64,000 bases of DNA, from positions 216,001-280,000 of the forward strand of contig JAXRKP010000324.1 in NCBI GenBank assembly GCA_037039925.1. Reading direction: 5' to 3'. Positions within the stretch are counted from its first letter, which is position 1, and each line of letters starts with the position of its first letter. The translations under genes and the position numbers were made by a program. The notes under the pieces are model-generated. The model saw only the letters and a program-made list of their open reading frames with translations, was not told the DNA's origin and searched no databases. The stretch is from Doris montereyensis. Taxonomy: Eukaryota; Mollusca; Gastropoda; Nudibranchia; Dorididae. Positions 1 to 29,699 of the stretch are shown here, piece after piece.

Positions 1-124
1 TTGTTTGAAATTTTATGACGGAGAAGCTCAATTAATGTGTGACTTAGCAATTCGTGATGCTGTTATATAAATAGTCAAGTCTGCTCTGTGGTCAATTCAC
101 TGCCACACATTTGTTCTATTTCAG

Positions 125-18570
<18,446 letters not shown>

Positions 18571-19015
18571 TTGAACACCTTCCATGCCATCCAATAAATA
18601 GAATGAAATTATGACCGTTTAAATGGACAGGATGAAGAGCCGGCTGCTACCTGTGATGGGGCCACAGAAGCTGAGCAGTATTACTACTCTCCCGGGAAAC
18701 TCCATGTCAAACCTTTGCATGGCCATGATGCCCAATGTGCGGAAAATCCCTGGGCTCTTAAAGAAGTGAAATTAGACTGTCCTTGAAATCACATGAAAGT
18801 TTTATCTATGAGAAGAGAATCAACACTAATTGAATTGTTATTTTCAAGATTTAGTGAGAATTAATTTCATTAAAACAGTCAAGGAAGAAAATGTTATATT
18901 ATACAGCATTTGAGGGTGTGTATTGAAAGATATATTTTGGCCTACTGTAAGTTTAGATTATATCGCCATTCAAATAAGTTTTCTTAGTTCTACCTCTGGT
19001 ATTCTCTTTTCCTAG
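18571..19015 (+). other. ATPase 3' flank, probable 3' UTR
   Basis: Sequence after the ATPase stop codon with no repeat and no recognised gene. It is a likely 3' UTR and downstream flank. Confidence 0.45.
18593..18598 (+). promoter_or_regulatory. possible polyadenylation signal AATAAA
   Basis: An AATAAA hexamer lies 22 bp after the ATPase stop codon. It could direct a very short 3' UTR. The position is plausible but there is no cleavage-site evidence. Confidence 0.3.
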
Positions 19016-19895
19016 AAATGTGGTTATGTGAAGCAGTGAAGTATGCGCTATTTAAAAATGAAATGCAGTTATGTAAAGCAGAAAAGTATTACCTGTTTAC
19101 AAATGAAATGTGGTTATATAAAGCAGAGAAGTGTGGTTATATAAAACAGAAAACTTTTGGCTGTTTAGAAATGAAATGTGCTTATGTAAAGCAGAGAAAT
19201 GTGGTGATGTAAAGCAGGAAAGTGTGAGCTGTTTAGAAATGAAATTTAGTTATGTGAAGCAGGAAAGATTGGGCTGCTTATAAATGAAATTTAGTTATGT
19301 GCTTATAAATGAAATTTAGTTATGTGAAGCAGGAAAGTGTGAGCTGTTTATAAATGAAATTTAGTTATGTGAAGCAGGAAAGTGTGGGCTTATTTATAAG
19401 GGGAATGCACTTATGTAAAGCAGAGGAATGTGGTCTTATTTAAAAATGGAATGTGATCATGTAAAGCAGAGAATGTGGTCTTATTTAAAATGGAATGGTC
19501 TTATTTAAAAATGGAATGTGATCATGTAAAGCAGAAAATCTATATAAAGAAAGATAAAACCCTGCTTTGAAATGCTTGCCATGTCAGCTGCTGGCTCTTC
19601 AGTTTCTGGCTTTGTGTGTGAAAGGAAGGTTGCCAGACATGTGTGAAAGGAAGGTTGCCAGATATTATATGTGAAAGGAAGGTTGCTAGATATTGTGTGT
19701 CAAATAAGGTTGCCAGATATTGTGTGAAAGAAAGGTTGCTAGATATTGTTTGTGAAATAAGGTTGCCAGATAGTATGTGTGAAATAAACGTTGCCAGATA
19801 TGTGTGAAATGGAAGTTGCCAGATATGTGTGAAATGAAGTTTGCCAGATATGTGTGAAATGGAGGTTGCCAGTGTGCGAAATGAAGGTTGCTATA
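19016..19895. repeat. two adjacent minisatellites, about 46-bp and 26-bp units
   Basis: From 19016 to 19550 the unit includes gaaatttagttatgtgaagc and aggaaagtgtgagctg. From 19605 to 19895 the unit includes gtgtgaaaggaaggttgcca. Both are imperfect. Confidence 0.85.
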
Positions 19896-20034
19896 TCATA
19901 CGGAGATTTCTGTTACCAGACTGTAAAGAGATTTCTATTTTCATCCTATCCATGCTTTCAGTGAAATAATAAAAAAAAAGGAAAACCAAAGGAGGACAAG
20001 ACCAAACCAAAACTAAAACCCTCTGATTCTTAGT

Positions 20035-20260
20035 TACGTTTTGGTTTGTAGGAAAAAAATGCCCCACAGAATTACTTCTTTGATAGTTTAAAGCCAAAGT
20101 CATAAAAACAGTGATTTTAACTTTTGGTTTGTGGAAAAACAACAGGACACTGTTTCTTTGATAGTTAAAAGTTAAAGTAATAAGAACAGTGATTTTAACT
20201 TTGGGTTTGTGAAATAACAACACAAAATTGCTTGTTTGAGAGTTTAAAGTGATAAGAACA
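20035..20260. repeat. three tandem copies, about 78-bp unit
   Basis: Each copy contains gaacagtgattttaactttt, then ggtttgtgg with a short A-run and ctttgatagtttaaagt. Confidence 0.75.
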
Positions 20261-22520
20261 GTAATTTTCTTGTACTGGTGTATTTATAAGTATATATCTT
20301 CATCATTTTGCTACCAGTTTTTACAGCCCTTCACCATTTATTAACCATTCAATAGTTACTATTTTCAAACTTTTTTCTTCTTTTTTTTTCCTTAATATAA
20401 GTGGCAACTTTTTTCATTTTATATTACATTTGGCTCAGTGATAAAATTCTTTTTTATCATCGTTTATTGAGGTGGCATGTTTTCATAGATATTTCCTATG
20501 TTAACTTATGTGTTTGTTTAAGTGTCATGGGTTGTGTTTTCATCATTTTGTTGTATAGAACAGTCCTATGTTTATGCAAGTTTGTTGTATAGAACAGTCC
20601 TATGTTTATGCAAGTTTTGTTTAATTTTTGTGTTGTTGGTTTTTCCTATATTGTCCTGAGATCAAATCCAGCGATTTCTTTGACTTGATTGTACGTTTCT
20701 TGCTTATCAGATTTTATTTATTTGCTGGCTTAGCTTTATTGTTATTTCTTCCATTAACAATGTCAAGGAGACTGATGGGATCTCCTTTATTCATCTCAAA
20801 TTTCAATCGTCTATTTATGACACACATACAAAAGATATAAAGATGCCATCTCTTAAATGGCAGATAATACAACGCTGAAATTTTTCGTCTTTTTATTTCA
20901 TTGCATGTTTTACATTTGTTTTTGTCTCCAGTTGATTTGCATACGTACATATGTCATATTGTTTCACTTACGTTCCAACCACACTTGTACAAGTATACAT
21001 CGACAGTGAGGAAAGCAGATGATTTTGTTGTAATGTTTGAGTGTCAACAATGATTTTATTAAAAATAAAGATTTCATGGTCTCAGTAGTCTCACTGTCTC
21101 CTGTAACAATGAAAGAAGATAACAGAAACAAAAGCATGTGGAAAAGGATTACAGCATGAAAACAAAGCATTGAATGAAAACAAAGCATTGAGTCAAATCG
21201 GCAAAGACCTAACACTAGGAACAATAAAGGAATAAACAACTATTTCCATAACAAAGCAATTAAGGTCTAGCATAGTTGTATATTGTAAAGACTTTTTTGT
21301 TTTGTATTCAGCAATGCGATAAAAGGACTTCTCTCGACTTCTCCCATGGAAAAAAGCCAATAAAAACCAAAGGCAAAGGCATATGGCGAAGAAGGTAATA
21401 ACAAATAAATAAAACAAATATAGTCAGGGATCAGACTACTTTCGTTCTCTGAACAGGTCAAAATAACTTCGACTATATCAAGGTCTCGTCGACTTATCCA
21501 TTTAAATTACAGGCTTTTAAGAATACATGTAAATCTAAAGGGACCAATAACATTATATTTTAAAAACAGGCCTACGGCAATAAAACACTTGAAAACCTGA
21601 AAACAGTTCACGTACACTAACATGTTCATTAAAGTACCTAAAATAAGTTCAATGAATCTATGTTAGGTCTTATTGCTAAATAATAATTCTTTTGAAAGCA
21701 AGAAAACAATGGTAGAATTGATTCATTTAGAGGCTGAATGGTCAAGTGGCTAATATTAATGAGAGAGGGGGAGTATCGGTTAAGATACATTCAAAAGTAG
21801 AATATAAGGAATATTGAGAGACTTTTCATGAAGGGAAAATATGTAGGGAAAATGAAATATGTTTTATTTTCTATACTGATATGACGAAAGAAAACAAGAG
21901 TTTGCCTCCGTTGAACAGTCCACTGAGCGCTTCTTGTTTTGTTTCAGCAACATCCTTTCAAGCTAAGAGAATTATACCAAAAAAAATACAATCTTTGTGT
22001 ATCGCGTGGATTTTAAAAAATAAGATTATTTTAATTCACACAGAGAGTCAGAGAGTATTTTTTTTATTATTAGTTTTAGCCTACAAAGATGTAGTTTCTA
22101 GATCTATATTCTGGATTTAGCCATGGAATGGTCAGATGATGATGGGACACACAAGCCAAGTAGATCTAGATGTTTATTAAATTAAAGACCTTCTTTAGAT
22201 TGTCGGGAGAGGGCCAGTTTGCTCATCATCACTCCCGTTCCCCCTCTCCAGAATCAAGAAAAAAGAATTCATCGTTGTAACATTGTTACTTGTAGTTTGG
22301 GAGGGATTCACCCCCGTAAAAGAAAACCTGTGATGTATGATGTAATCAATTTTAGTGTATGTAAAACCCCTATGTGAGTTTGTGACGTAATCATTTTGGT
22401 ATGCCCTCGTATCGATTCGTCCTATCTGGAAGGGGAGAGAATTGTATAGAATTTTGTCGAAAGGTTTGGAATGATATAGAAATGTCCAATTCTAGAAATG
22501 TGTTAGTTCCTCAGCAGAAA
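20261..22520. other. AT-rich intergenic DNA, no recognised gene
   Basis: Short open frames only, on both strands, with no family resemblance or splice pattern. No structured repeat was recognised. Confidence 0.4.
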
Positions 22521-22524
22521 TAGC

Positions 22525-22735
22525 ACGAGGTTGCTTATGATAGAGCATAAAAACAGGAGGTTGCCCATGATAGAGCATAAAAACAGGAGGTTGCCCATGA
22601 TAGAGCATAAAAAGCAGGAGGTTGCCCATGATACAGCATAAATAGCAGGAGGTTGCCCACGATAGAGCATAAATAGCAGGAGGTTGCCCACGATAGAGCA
22701 TAAATAGCAGGAGGTTGCCCATGATAGAGAGAGAT
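22525..22735. repeat. minisatellite, 30-bp unit, 7 copies
   Basis: The unit contains ggaggttgcccatgatagag followed by cataaaaaca or cataaatagca. It is open in several frames only because it lacks stops. Confidence 0.88.
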
Positions 22736-22759
22736 CAACAAGTAATGTAGAGTGGATTT

Positions 22760-23600
22760 CACCATTGTGTTATGCCAGCCAACATTGGATATGCTTGTGC
22801 TTGCCCTTCACCCATTCATTGATTGTCGACTGAGCCTTGTTATAATTATTAATCGAGCCTTGGAGTTACTAGATTATCTACGTCAACATCTAGATCTAGA
22901 GTGCACTGCCTTGAGCTCCATTCATCCCTTTGTAAGAAACAGGAGGAATATGTGGAAATCCTGTTAAGGAAAAGTTTGCACTAGAATTTGGGTCATCCAG
23001 TGGATGAGTTACAAATCAGGCAGTCATGTAAACCATATGAGGGACCACAAAATGACCCTTATCTTATGGTTCCAAAGAAACGAACTTGTAAAATTTGGAA
23101 GGAAGTGTCTACTAGCCTAAGAACAAGGGACATAAATTACAAGGCAGTCAAAATCTGCTGGTAAAAATCTTCACTGCCTCAGTAAATAAAATTGATGGAC
23201 ATGTTAAACTCCATAAGGGATGAAGAAAGTGTGCCAATGTTTTTAAACCTGAGGAAAGAGTGTCAAATATAATTCAACTGAATGCACCATGCTATGACCA
23301 TGATGAAAAGTCCATGGAAAAGGGGCCATTCAAGTTCGTCTTGCTGAACAGTTTAAACCGTTGTGTTGCATTTCAAATATAAATGGTCAGACAATGTACC
23401 TCAACAGAATGTCTTTTTTGTAGCAAAAAACATTACCACAAAGAAACAGAAGAACTGGGTGAATTTCTCAGCTCCCTGAAGAGGTTTAAACCAGTTTTCA
23501 ACAAATGGATAAATAAATGGAGCTACTCAAAAAGGACTAATTATTTTTTGAAAAATTTCAATTTAGGATGGATTTTCCAACAACAGTGCTCAACCTCCTA
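22760..23600. other. unrecognised sequence, possible decayed coding relic
   Basis: On the + strand near 23383-23601 a short frame reads CTSTECLFCSKKHYH and continues with lysine-rich sequence. The neighbouring frames are broken. It could be a transposon relic, but no family was recognised. Confidence 0.25.
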
Positions 23601-23604
23601 AAGG

Positions 23605-23755
23605 ATAGCGGGCGGTTGGCGGGGTGTGCTGGTAGGTCCTACTTATTTCCTTTTACTCTTTCACTTCTCTTTTATCTTACTTTTCTTCTTAATTCACCCT
23701 GAGATCACCATAATGGTGGACAAGGTAAATTTTAATTAAACAAACAAACCTAAAG
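23605..23755 (+). repeat. SINE-B, compact copy
   Basis: About 150 bp from gggcggttggcggggtgtgc to an A-rich end attaaacaaacaaac. It has ggtaggtcctact, a pyrimidine-rich middle and aattcaccctgagatcacca. This is the reference copy used here for the family; others are listed separately. The internal tttcacttctcttttatctt is the source motif of the array at 4464-4980. Confidence 0.8.
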
Positions 23756-24044
23756 GAGAGCGGTTTGTGTGCCAAATTGATTTGAAATATGTCTATTACT
23801 CCGTGGCAATTCGGCCAAAATCTAAACTTTTTTCAGATTTTTGTTTAAGAACATGAATGCATTGCTTTTTTTCCATTTTATTCATTCAAACCAGAGAGAA
23901 GTATGTTATTGTTTATTATGGGTTTCTACAAATTAATTCTTTAAAGTATAAATTAAGAGTTTAATTCAACTATCATTGATCGAAATCGAAAACTAAATGG
24001 TTTCCATTTGATTATAAATGTCTCCGGCTTGTTTTGCTTCCAAT

Positions 24045-24205
24045 TAATAGTATCATCATCCTCATTGCGTTTTCACCCTATACCAGGGTATAGGCCATGA
24101 ACACATTCCCACTTGTTCCTATCTTGGGCATTTCTTGTTAAGTCCTTCCACAAAAGACCTCATATCTTCAAATCATCCATCGTAAGCCTTCTCAAGGTTA
24201 TTCGT
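24045..24205 (-). mobile_element. LINE-type ORF2 C-terminal remnant
   Basis: On the - strand a frame reads RPRITLRRLTMDDLK, a stop, GLLWKDLTRNAQDRNKW, then ECVHGLYPGIG and a stop. The pattern (MDDL, AQDRxKW) resembles the extreme C-terminus of non-LTR retrotransposon polyproteins. The element then ends with GATGATGATAC-like sequence. It is a 5'-truncated 160-bp relic. Confidence 0.65.
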
Positions 24206-24224
24206 GGCCTTCCCTAATCCTCTG

Positions 24225-24592
24225 CCCATATGGGTTCCACTGAGCCGTTTGGCGTGCGCCGCCTCATACCTTCGTCGCGAAGGCCCTGGCGCCCAAAATC
24301 CACAGCCAAAACTGACGCTGCCATGCGCGCCGCACGAGCCAGGCCTTGGCGCGAAGAAACCCAGTCGCGCTCGAGAAAACAATTATTCTCCGATTCGCAC
24401 GCGACGCCAGGTCGGACGCGATTTTCCCTGTCGCCCGAAAAACCGGCGAGCGGTCGCGGCGCGCGTCTGACCGCCAGCTAGGAAATGGTTTTTAACTGTC
24501 GCGATCGACGAACCAGAGCGCGGTCAGGCGCGTGACCGCCAGGTCGGACCCGCTTTTCCCTGTCATTCAGCTGGGGCCCGACAAGCGTTCGC
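24225..24592. other. GC- and CpG-rich block with about 130-bp internal repeat
   Basis: A sharp rise in G+C inside AT-rich surroundings. The block cgccaggtcggac plus ttttccctgtc occurs at about 24405 and again at about 24537. Other cgccag/ctgaccgcc motifs recur. It could be spacer satellite or telomere-associated DNA. Open frames across it show no family resemblance. Confidence 0.5.
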
Positions 24593-24928
24593 CCATATAG
24601 TATGTCCCCCCCGGTCCGGGTCGGTCACACTGCGGGTGAAAAAATTTTTTTTTTTCTTTCTTTCTTTTTCTTTGCGAAGAGTGCCTGACCAGTGTACACT
24701 TATATAGTATGCCCCCCCTCCCCCCGGGTCACACTTGCGGGTAGCCTCCCTGCGGAAAAAGAAATCTTTTTCTTTTTCTTTGATTCATGTGCCAGACCAG
24801 AGTACGTCTATATATTATGTTCCCTCCCCCCCCCCCCCCGAGTCACACTCCATGGGTAGACTCCCTACGGATTTTTTTCTTTCTTTTTCTTTGCTTTGTG
24901 TGCCAGACCAGCGTCTGTCTATATAGTA
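24593..24928. repeat. satellite-like repeat, about 107-bp unit, 3 copies plus the start of a fourth
   Basis: Copies start at tatata-gta/tta-tg near 24595, 24701 and 24809, and a fourth starts near 24917. Each has a C-rich run, gggtcacact, a gcgggtag-type block, ctccct-cgga, a T-rich stretch with ttctttttctttg, and gtgccagaccag. The fourth start runs directly into CCCTAA repeats. Confidence 0.8.
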
Positions 24929-24929
24929 C

Positions 24930-24993
24930 GACCCTAACTCTAAACCCTAACCCCTAACCCTAACCTAACTCCCTAAACCCTAACCCTAACCCT
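24930..24993. repeat. interstitial telomere-like (CCCTAA)n tract
   Basis: About 64 bp of imperfect CCCTAA units (ccctaaccctaac with ctctaaa and cctaact variants). TTAGGG is the common metazoan telomere repeat. The tract lies between the 107-bp satellite and the 25-29.6 kb array. Confidence 0.85.
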
Positions 24994-27900
24994 TCATGTT
25001 TTGTATTCCAACCTCCTCCCCCCCCCCATTCATGTTTGCATTCCAACCTCCTCTCCCCATTCATGTTTTGTATTCCAACCTCTTCTCTCCCCCTCCCCCA
25101 TTCATGTTTTGTATTCCAACCTCTTCCTCTCCACCCTCTCCCCATTCATGTTTTGCATTCCAACCTCCTCCTCTCCCCCCCCCCATTCATATGCATTTCA
25201 ACCTCTCTCTCTCCCCCCATTCATATGCATTTCAACCTCCTCCCTCCCCCCCCCCATTCATATGCATTTCAACCAACCTCTCTCTCCCCCCCCCATTCAT
25301 ATGCATTCCAACCTCCTCCTCTCCCCCCCCATTCAGGTTATGCATTCCAACCTCCTCCCCCCCCCCATTCATATGCATTCAACCTCCTCCCCCACCTCCT
25401 CCTCCCCATTCATATGCATTTCCAACCTCCCCCCCCATTCATATGCATTCCAACCTCCTCTCTCCCCCCCCATTCATTTGCATTCCAACCACTCCTCCTC
25501 CCCCCCCCCATTCATATGCATTCCAACCTCCTCCCCCCCCATTCATTGCATGTATTCCAACCTCTCTCTCCCCCCATTCATATGCATTCCAACCTCCTCC
25601 CCCCCCATTCATATGCATTCCAACCTCCCTCTCCCCCCATTCATATGCATTCCAACCTCCTCCCCCCCCCATTCATATATTCCAATTCCCCCCATTCATA
25701 TGCATTCCAACCTCCTCTCTCCCCCATTCATATGCATTCCAACCTCCTCCTCTCTCCCCCCATTCATATGCATTCCAACCTCCTCCCCCCCCATTCATAT
25801 GCATTCCAACCTCCTCTCTCCCCCATTCATATGCATTCCAACCTCCTCCTCTCCCCCATTCATATGCATTCCAACCTCTCCTCCCCCCCCCCATTCATAT
25901 GCATTCCAACCTCCCTCCCCCCCCCCCATTCATATGCATTCCTCCCCCAACCTCCTCTCCTCCCCCCATTCATATGCATTCCAACCTCCTCCTCTCCCCC
26001 CATTCATATGCATTCCAACTCCTCTCTCTCCCCCCATTCATATGCATTCCAACCTCCTCCTCCAACCTCCTCCCCCCCCCCATTCATATGCATTCCCCCC
26101 TCCCCTCTCCCCCCCCATTCATATGCATTCCAACCTCCTCCTCTCCCCCCCCATTCATATGCATTCCAACCTCCTCCTCTCCCCCATTCATATGCATTCC
26201 AACCTCCTCCTCTCCCCCCCCCAACCATATGCATTCCAACCTCCTCTCCCCCCATTCATATGCATTGCAACCTCCTCTCCCCCCATTCATATGCTCCTCC
26301 TCCCCCCCCCATTCATATGCATTCCAACTCTCCCCCATTCATATGCATTCCAACCTCCCCCCCCATTCATATGCATTCCAACCTCCTCTCTCCCCCCATT
26401 CATATGCATTCCAACCTCCTCCTCTCCCCCCATTCATATGCATTCCAACCTCCTCCTCCCCCCCCATTCATATGCATTCCAACCTCCTCCTCTCCCCCCC
26501 CATTCATATGCATTCCAACCTCCTCCTCCCCCCCCCATTCATATGCATTCCAACCTCCTCCTCCCCCCCATTCATATGCATTCCAACCTCCTCCTCTCCC
26601 CCCCCATTCATATGCATTCCAACCTCCTCCTCCCCCCCATTCATATGCATTCCAACCTCCTCCTCTCCAACCTCCTCCCCCCATTCATATGCATTCCAAC
26701 CTCCTCCTCTCCCCCCCATTCATATGCATTCCAACCTCCTCCTCTGCATTCCAACCTCCCCCCCCATTCATATGCATTCCAACCTCCTCTCTCCCCCCCC
26801 CATTCATATGCATTCCAACCTCCTCCCCCATTCATATCTCCAACCTCCCTCCCCCCATTCATATGCATTCCAACCTCCTCTCCCCCATTCATATGCTCCA
26901 ACCCCCCCCCCCCATTCATATGCATTCCAACCTCCTCCTCTCCCCCCATTCATATGCATTCCAACCTCCTCCTCTCCCCCCCCCATTCATATGCATTCCA
27001 ACCTCCTCCTCTCCCCCCATTCATATGCATTCCAACCTCCTCCTCTCCCCCCATTCATATGCATTTCAACCCTCCCTCCCCCCCCATTCATATGCATTCC
27101 AACCTCCTCTCTCTCCCCCCCCCATTCATATGCATTCCAACCTCCCCTCCTCCCCCCCATTCATATGCATTCCAACCTCCTCTCTCCCCCCCCCCCATTC
27201 ATATGCATTCCAACCTCCTCCTCTCCCCCCCATTCATATGCATTCCAACCTCCCCTCCTCTCCCCCCATTCATATGCATTCCAACCTCCTCCCTCCCCCC
27301 CCATTCATATGCATTCCAACCTCCTCCTCCCCCCCATTCATATGCATTTCAACCTCCTCTCTCCAACCTCCTCCTCCCCCCCCATTCATATGCATTCCAA
27401 CCTCCTCCTCTCCCCCCCATTCATATGCATTCCAACCTCCTCCCTCCCCCCCCATTCATATGCATTCCAACCTCCTCCTCCCCCCCCATTCATATGCATT
27501 CCAACCTCCTCCTCTCCCCCCATTCATATGCATTCCAACCTCCTCCTCCCCCCCCATTCATATGCATTCCAACCTCCTCCTCTCCCCCCATTCATATGCA
27601 TTCCAACCTCCTCCTCCCCCCATTCATATGCATTCCAACCTCCTCCTCCCCCCATTCATATGCATTCCAACCTCCTCCCCCCCCCATTCATATGCATTCC
27701 AACCTCCTCTCTCCCCCCATTCATATGCATTCCAACCTCCTCTCTCCCCCCATTCATATGCATTCCAACCTCCTCTCTCCCCCCATTCATATGCATTCCA
27801 ACCTCCTCCCCCATTCATATGCATTCCAACCTCCTCCTCCCCCCATTCATATGCATTCCAACCTCCTCTCCCCCCATTCATATGCATTCCAACCTCCTCC

Positions 27901-29572
27901 TCTCCCCCCATTCATATGCATTTCAACCTCCTCCTCAACCTCCTCCCCCCCCCATTCATATGCATTTCAACCTCCTCCTCTCCCCCCATTCATATGCATT
28001 TCAACCTCCTCCTCTCCCCCCCATTCATATGCATTTCAACCTCCTCCTCTCCCCCCATTCATATGCATTTCAACCTCCTCCCTCTCCCCCCCCCCCCATT
28101 CATATGCATTTCAACCTCCTCCTCTCCCCCCATTCATATGCATTTCAACCTCCTCCCCCCCCCATTCATATGCATTCCAACCTCCTCCTCTCCCCCATTC
28201 ATATGCATTCCAACCTCCTCCCTCCCCCCATTCATATGCATTTCAACCTCCTCCTCCCCCCCCCCATTCATATGCATTCCAACCTCCTCCCTCTCCCCCC
28301 ATTCATATGCATTCCAACCTCCCCCCATTCATATGCATTCCAACCTCCTCCTCCCCCCCCCCATTCATATGCATTTCAACCTCCCTCTCTCTCCCCCCCA
28401 TTCATATGCATTCCAACCTCCCTCCCCCCCCCCATTCATATGCATTCCAACCTCCTCTCTCCCCCCCCCCATTCATATGCATTCCAACCTCCTCTCTCCC
28501 CCATTCATATGCATTCCAACCTCCTCTCCCCCCATTCATTCTCCTCCCCCCCATTCATATGCATTCCAACCTCCTCCTCTCCCCCCCCATTCATATGCAT
28601 TCCAACCTCCTCTCTCCCCCCATTCATATGCATTCCAACCTCCTCCCCCCATTCATATGCATTCCAACCTCCTCTCATTCCAACCTCCCCCCCCCCATTC
28701 ATATGCATTCCAACCTCCTCCCTCCCCCCATTCATATGCATTTCAACCTCCTCTCTCCCCCCCCATTCATATGCATTCCAACCTCCTCTCTCCCCCCCAT
28801 TCATATGCATTTCCAACCTCCTCCTCTCCCCCCATTCATATGCATTTCAACCTCCTCCTCCCCTCCTCCAACCTCCCCCCATTCATATGCATTCCAACCT
28901 CCCCCCTCCTCTCCCCCCCATTCATATGCATTCCAACCTCCTCCTCTGCATTCAACCCCCCCCCCCCATTCATATGCATTCCAACCTCCTCCCTCTCCCC
29001 CCCCCATTCATATGCATTCCAACCTCCTCCTCTCCAACCTCCTCCCTCCCCCATTCATATGCATTCCAACCTCCTCCTCTCCCCCCCCTCATTCATATGC
29101 ATTCCAACCTCCTCCCCCCCATTCTCCCCCCCCCCCATTCATATGCATTCCAACCTCCTCCTCTCCCCCCATTCATATGCATTCCAACCTCCTCCTCCCC
29201 CCCATTCATATGCATTTCAACCTCCCCTCCTCTCCAACCCCCCCCCCATTCATATGCATTCCAACCTCCTCCCCCCTCTCTCCCCCCATTCATATGCATT
29301 CCAACCTCCTCCCCCCTCTCCCCCCATTCATATGCATTTCAACCTCCCTCCCTCCTCTCCTCCCCCCATTCATATGCATTCCAACCTCCTCTCTCCCCCC
29401 CATTCCATTCCAACCTCCCCCCCCATTCATATGCATTCCAACCTCCTCCTCTCCCCATTCATATGCATTCCAACATTTCAACCTCCTCCCCCCCCCCCCA
29501 TTCATATGCATTCCAACCTCCTCCCCCCCCCATTCATATGCATTTCAACCTCCTCCTCTCTCCCCCCCCAAT
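24994..29572. repeat. giant C-rich minisatellite, about 34-bp variable unit
   Basis: The unit is cattcatatgcattccaacc followed by tcctcctct and a C-run of 4-14. Roughly 130 copies cover 4.6 kb. The length of the C-run and of the tcc block varies between copies, so the period drifts and all three + frames stay open for about 1,500 codons. The + strand is strongly pyrimidine-biased and the - strand carries regular G-runs. The first copies read ttcatgttttgtattccaac, so the left edge is diverged. Confidence 0.95.
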
Positions 29573-29699
29573 CCCCCATAACACAATTTACAACACAAAA
29601 CAGCCTTATATTAAAAAGTTGCACTAGAAAACTACTGGAAATTAATAAAAAGCTGTGACAGTTGAAAAGCACATGCTCATTATTATTCTTTCCTTTCTT

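Noticed and set aside
24225..24592. A ribosomal RNA gene
   Set aside because: The block is GC-rich, but no conserved 18S, 5.8S or 28S core motif was recognised. At most it could be spacer-like.
24996..29658. Three overlapping + strand open frames of about 1,530 codons each, proline/isoleucine rich
   Set aside because: The whole interval is a 34-bp minisatellite whose unit has no stop in any frame. The three frames encode the same repeat shifted, with no start context, splice sites or family motif.
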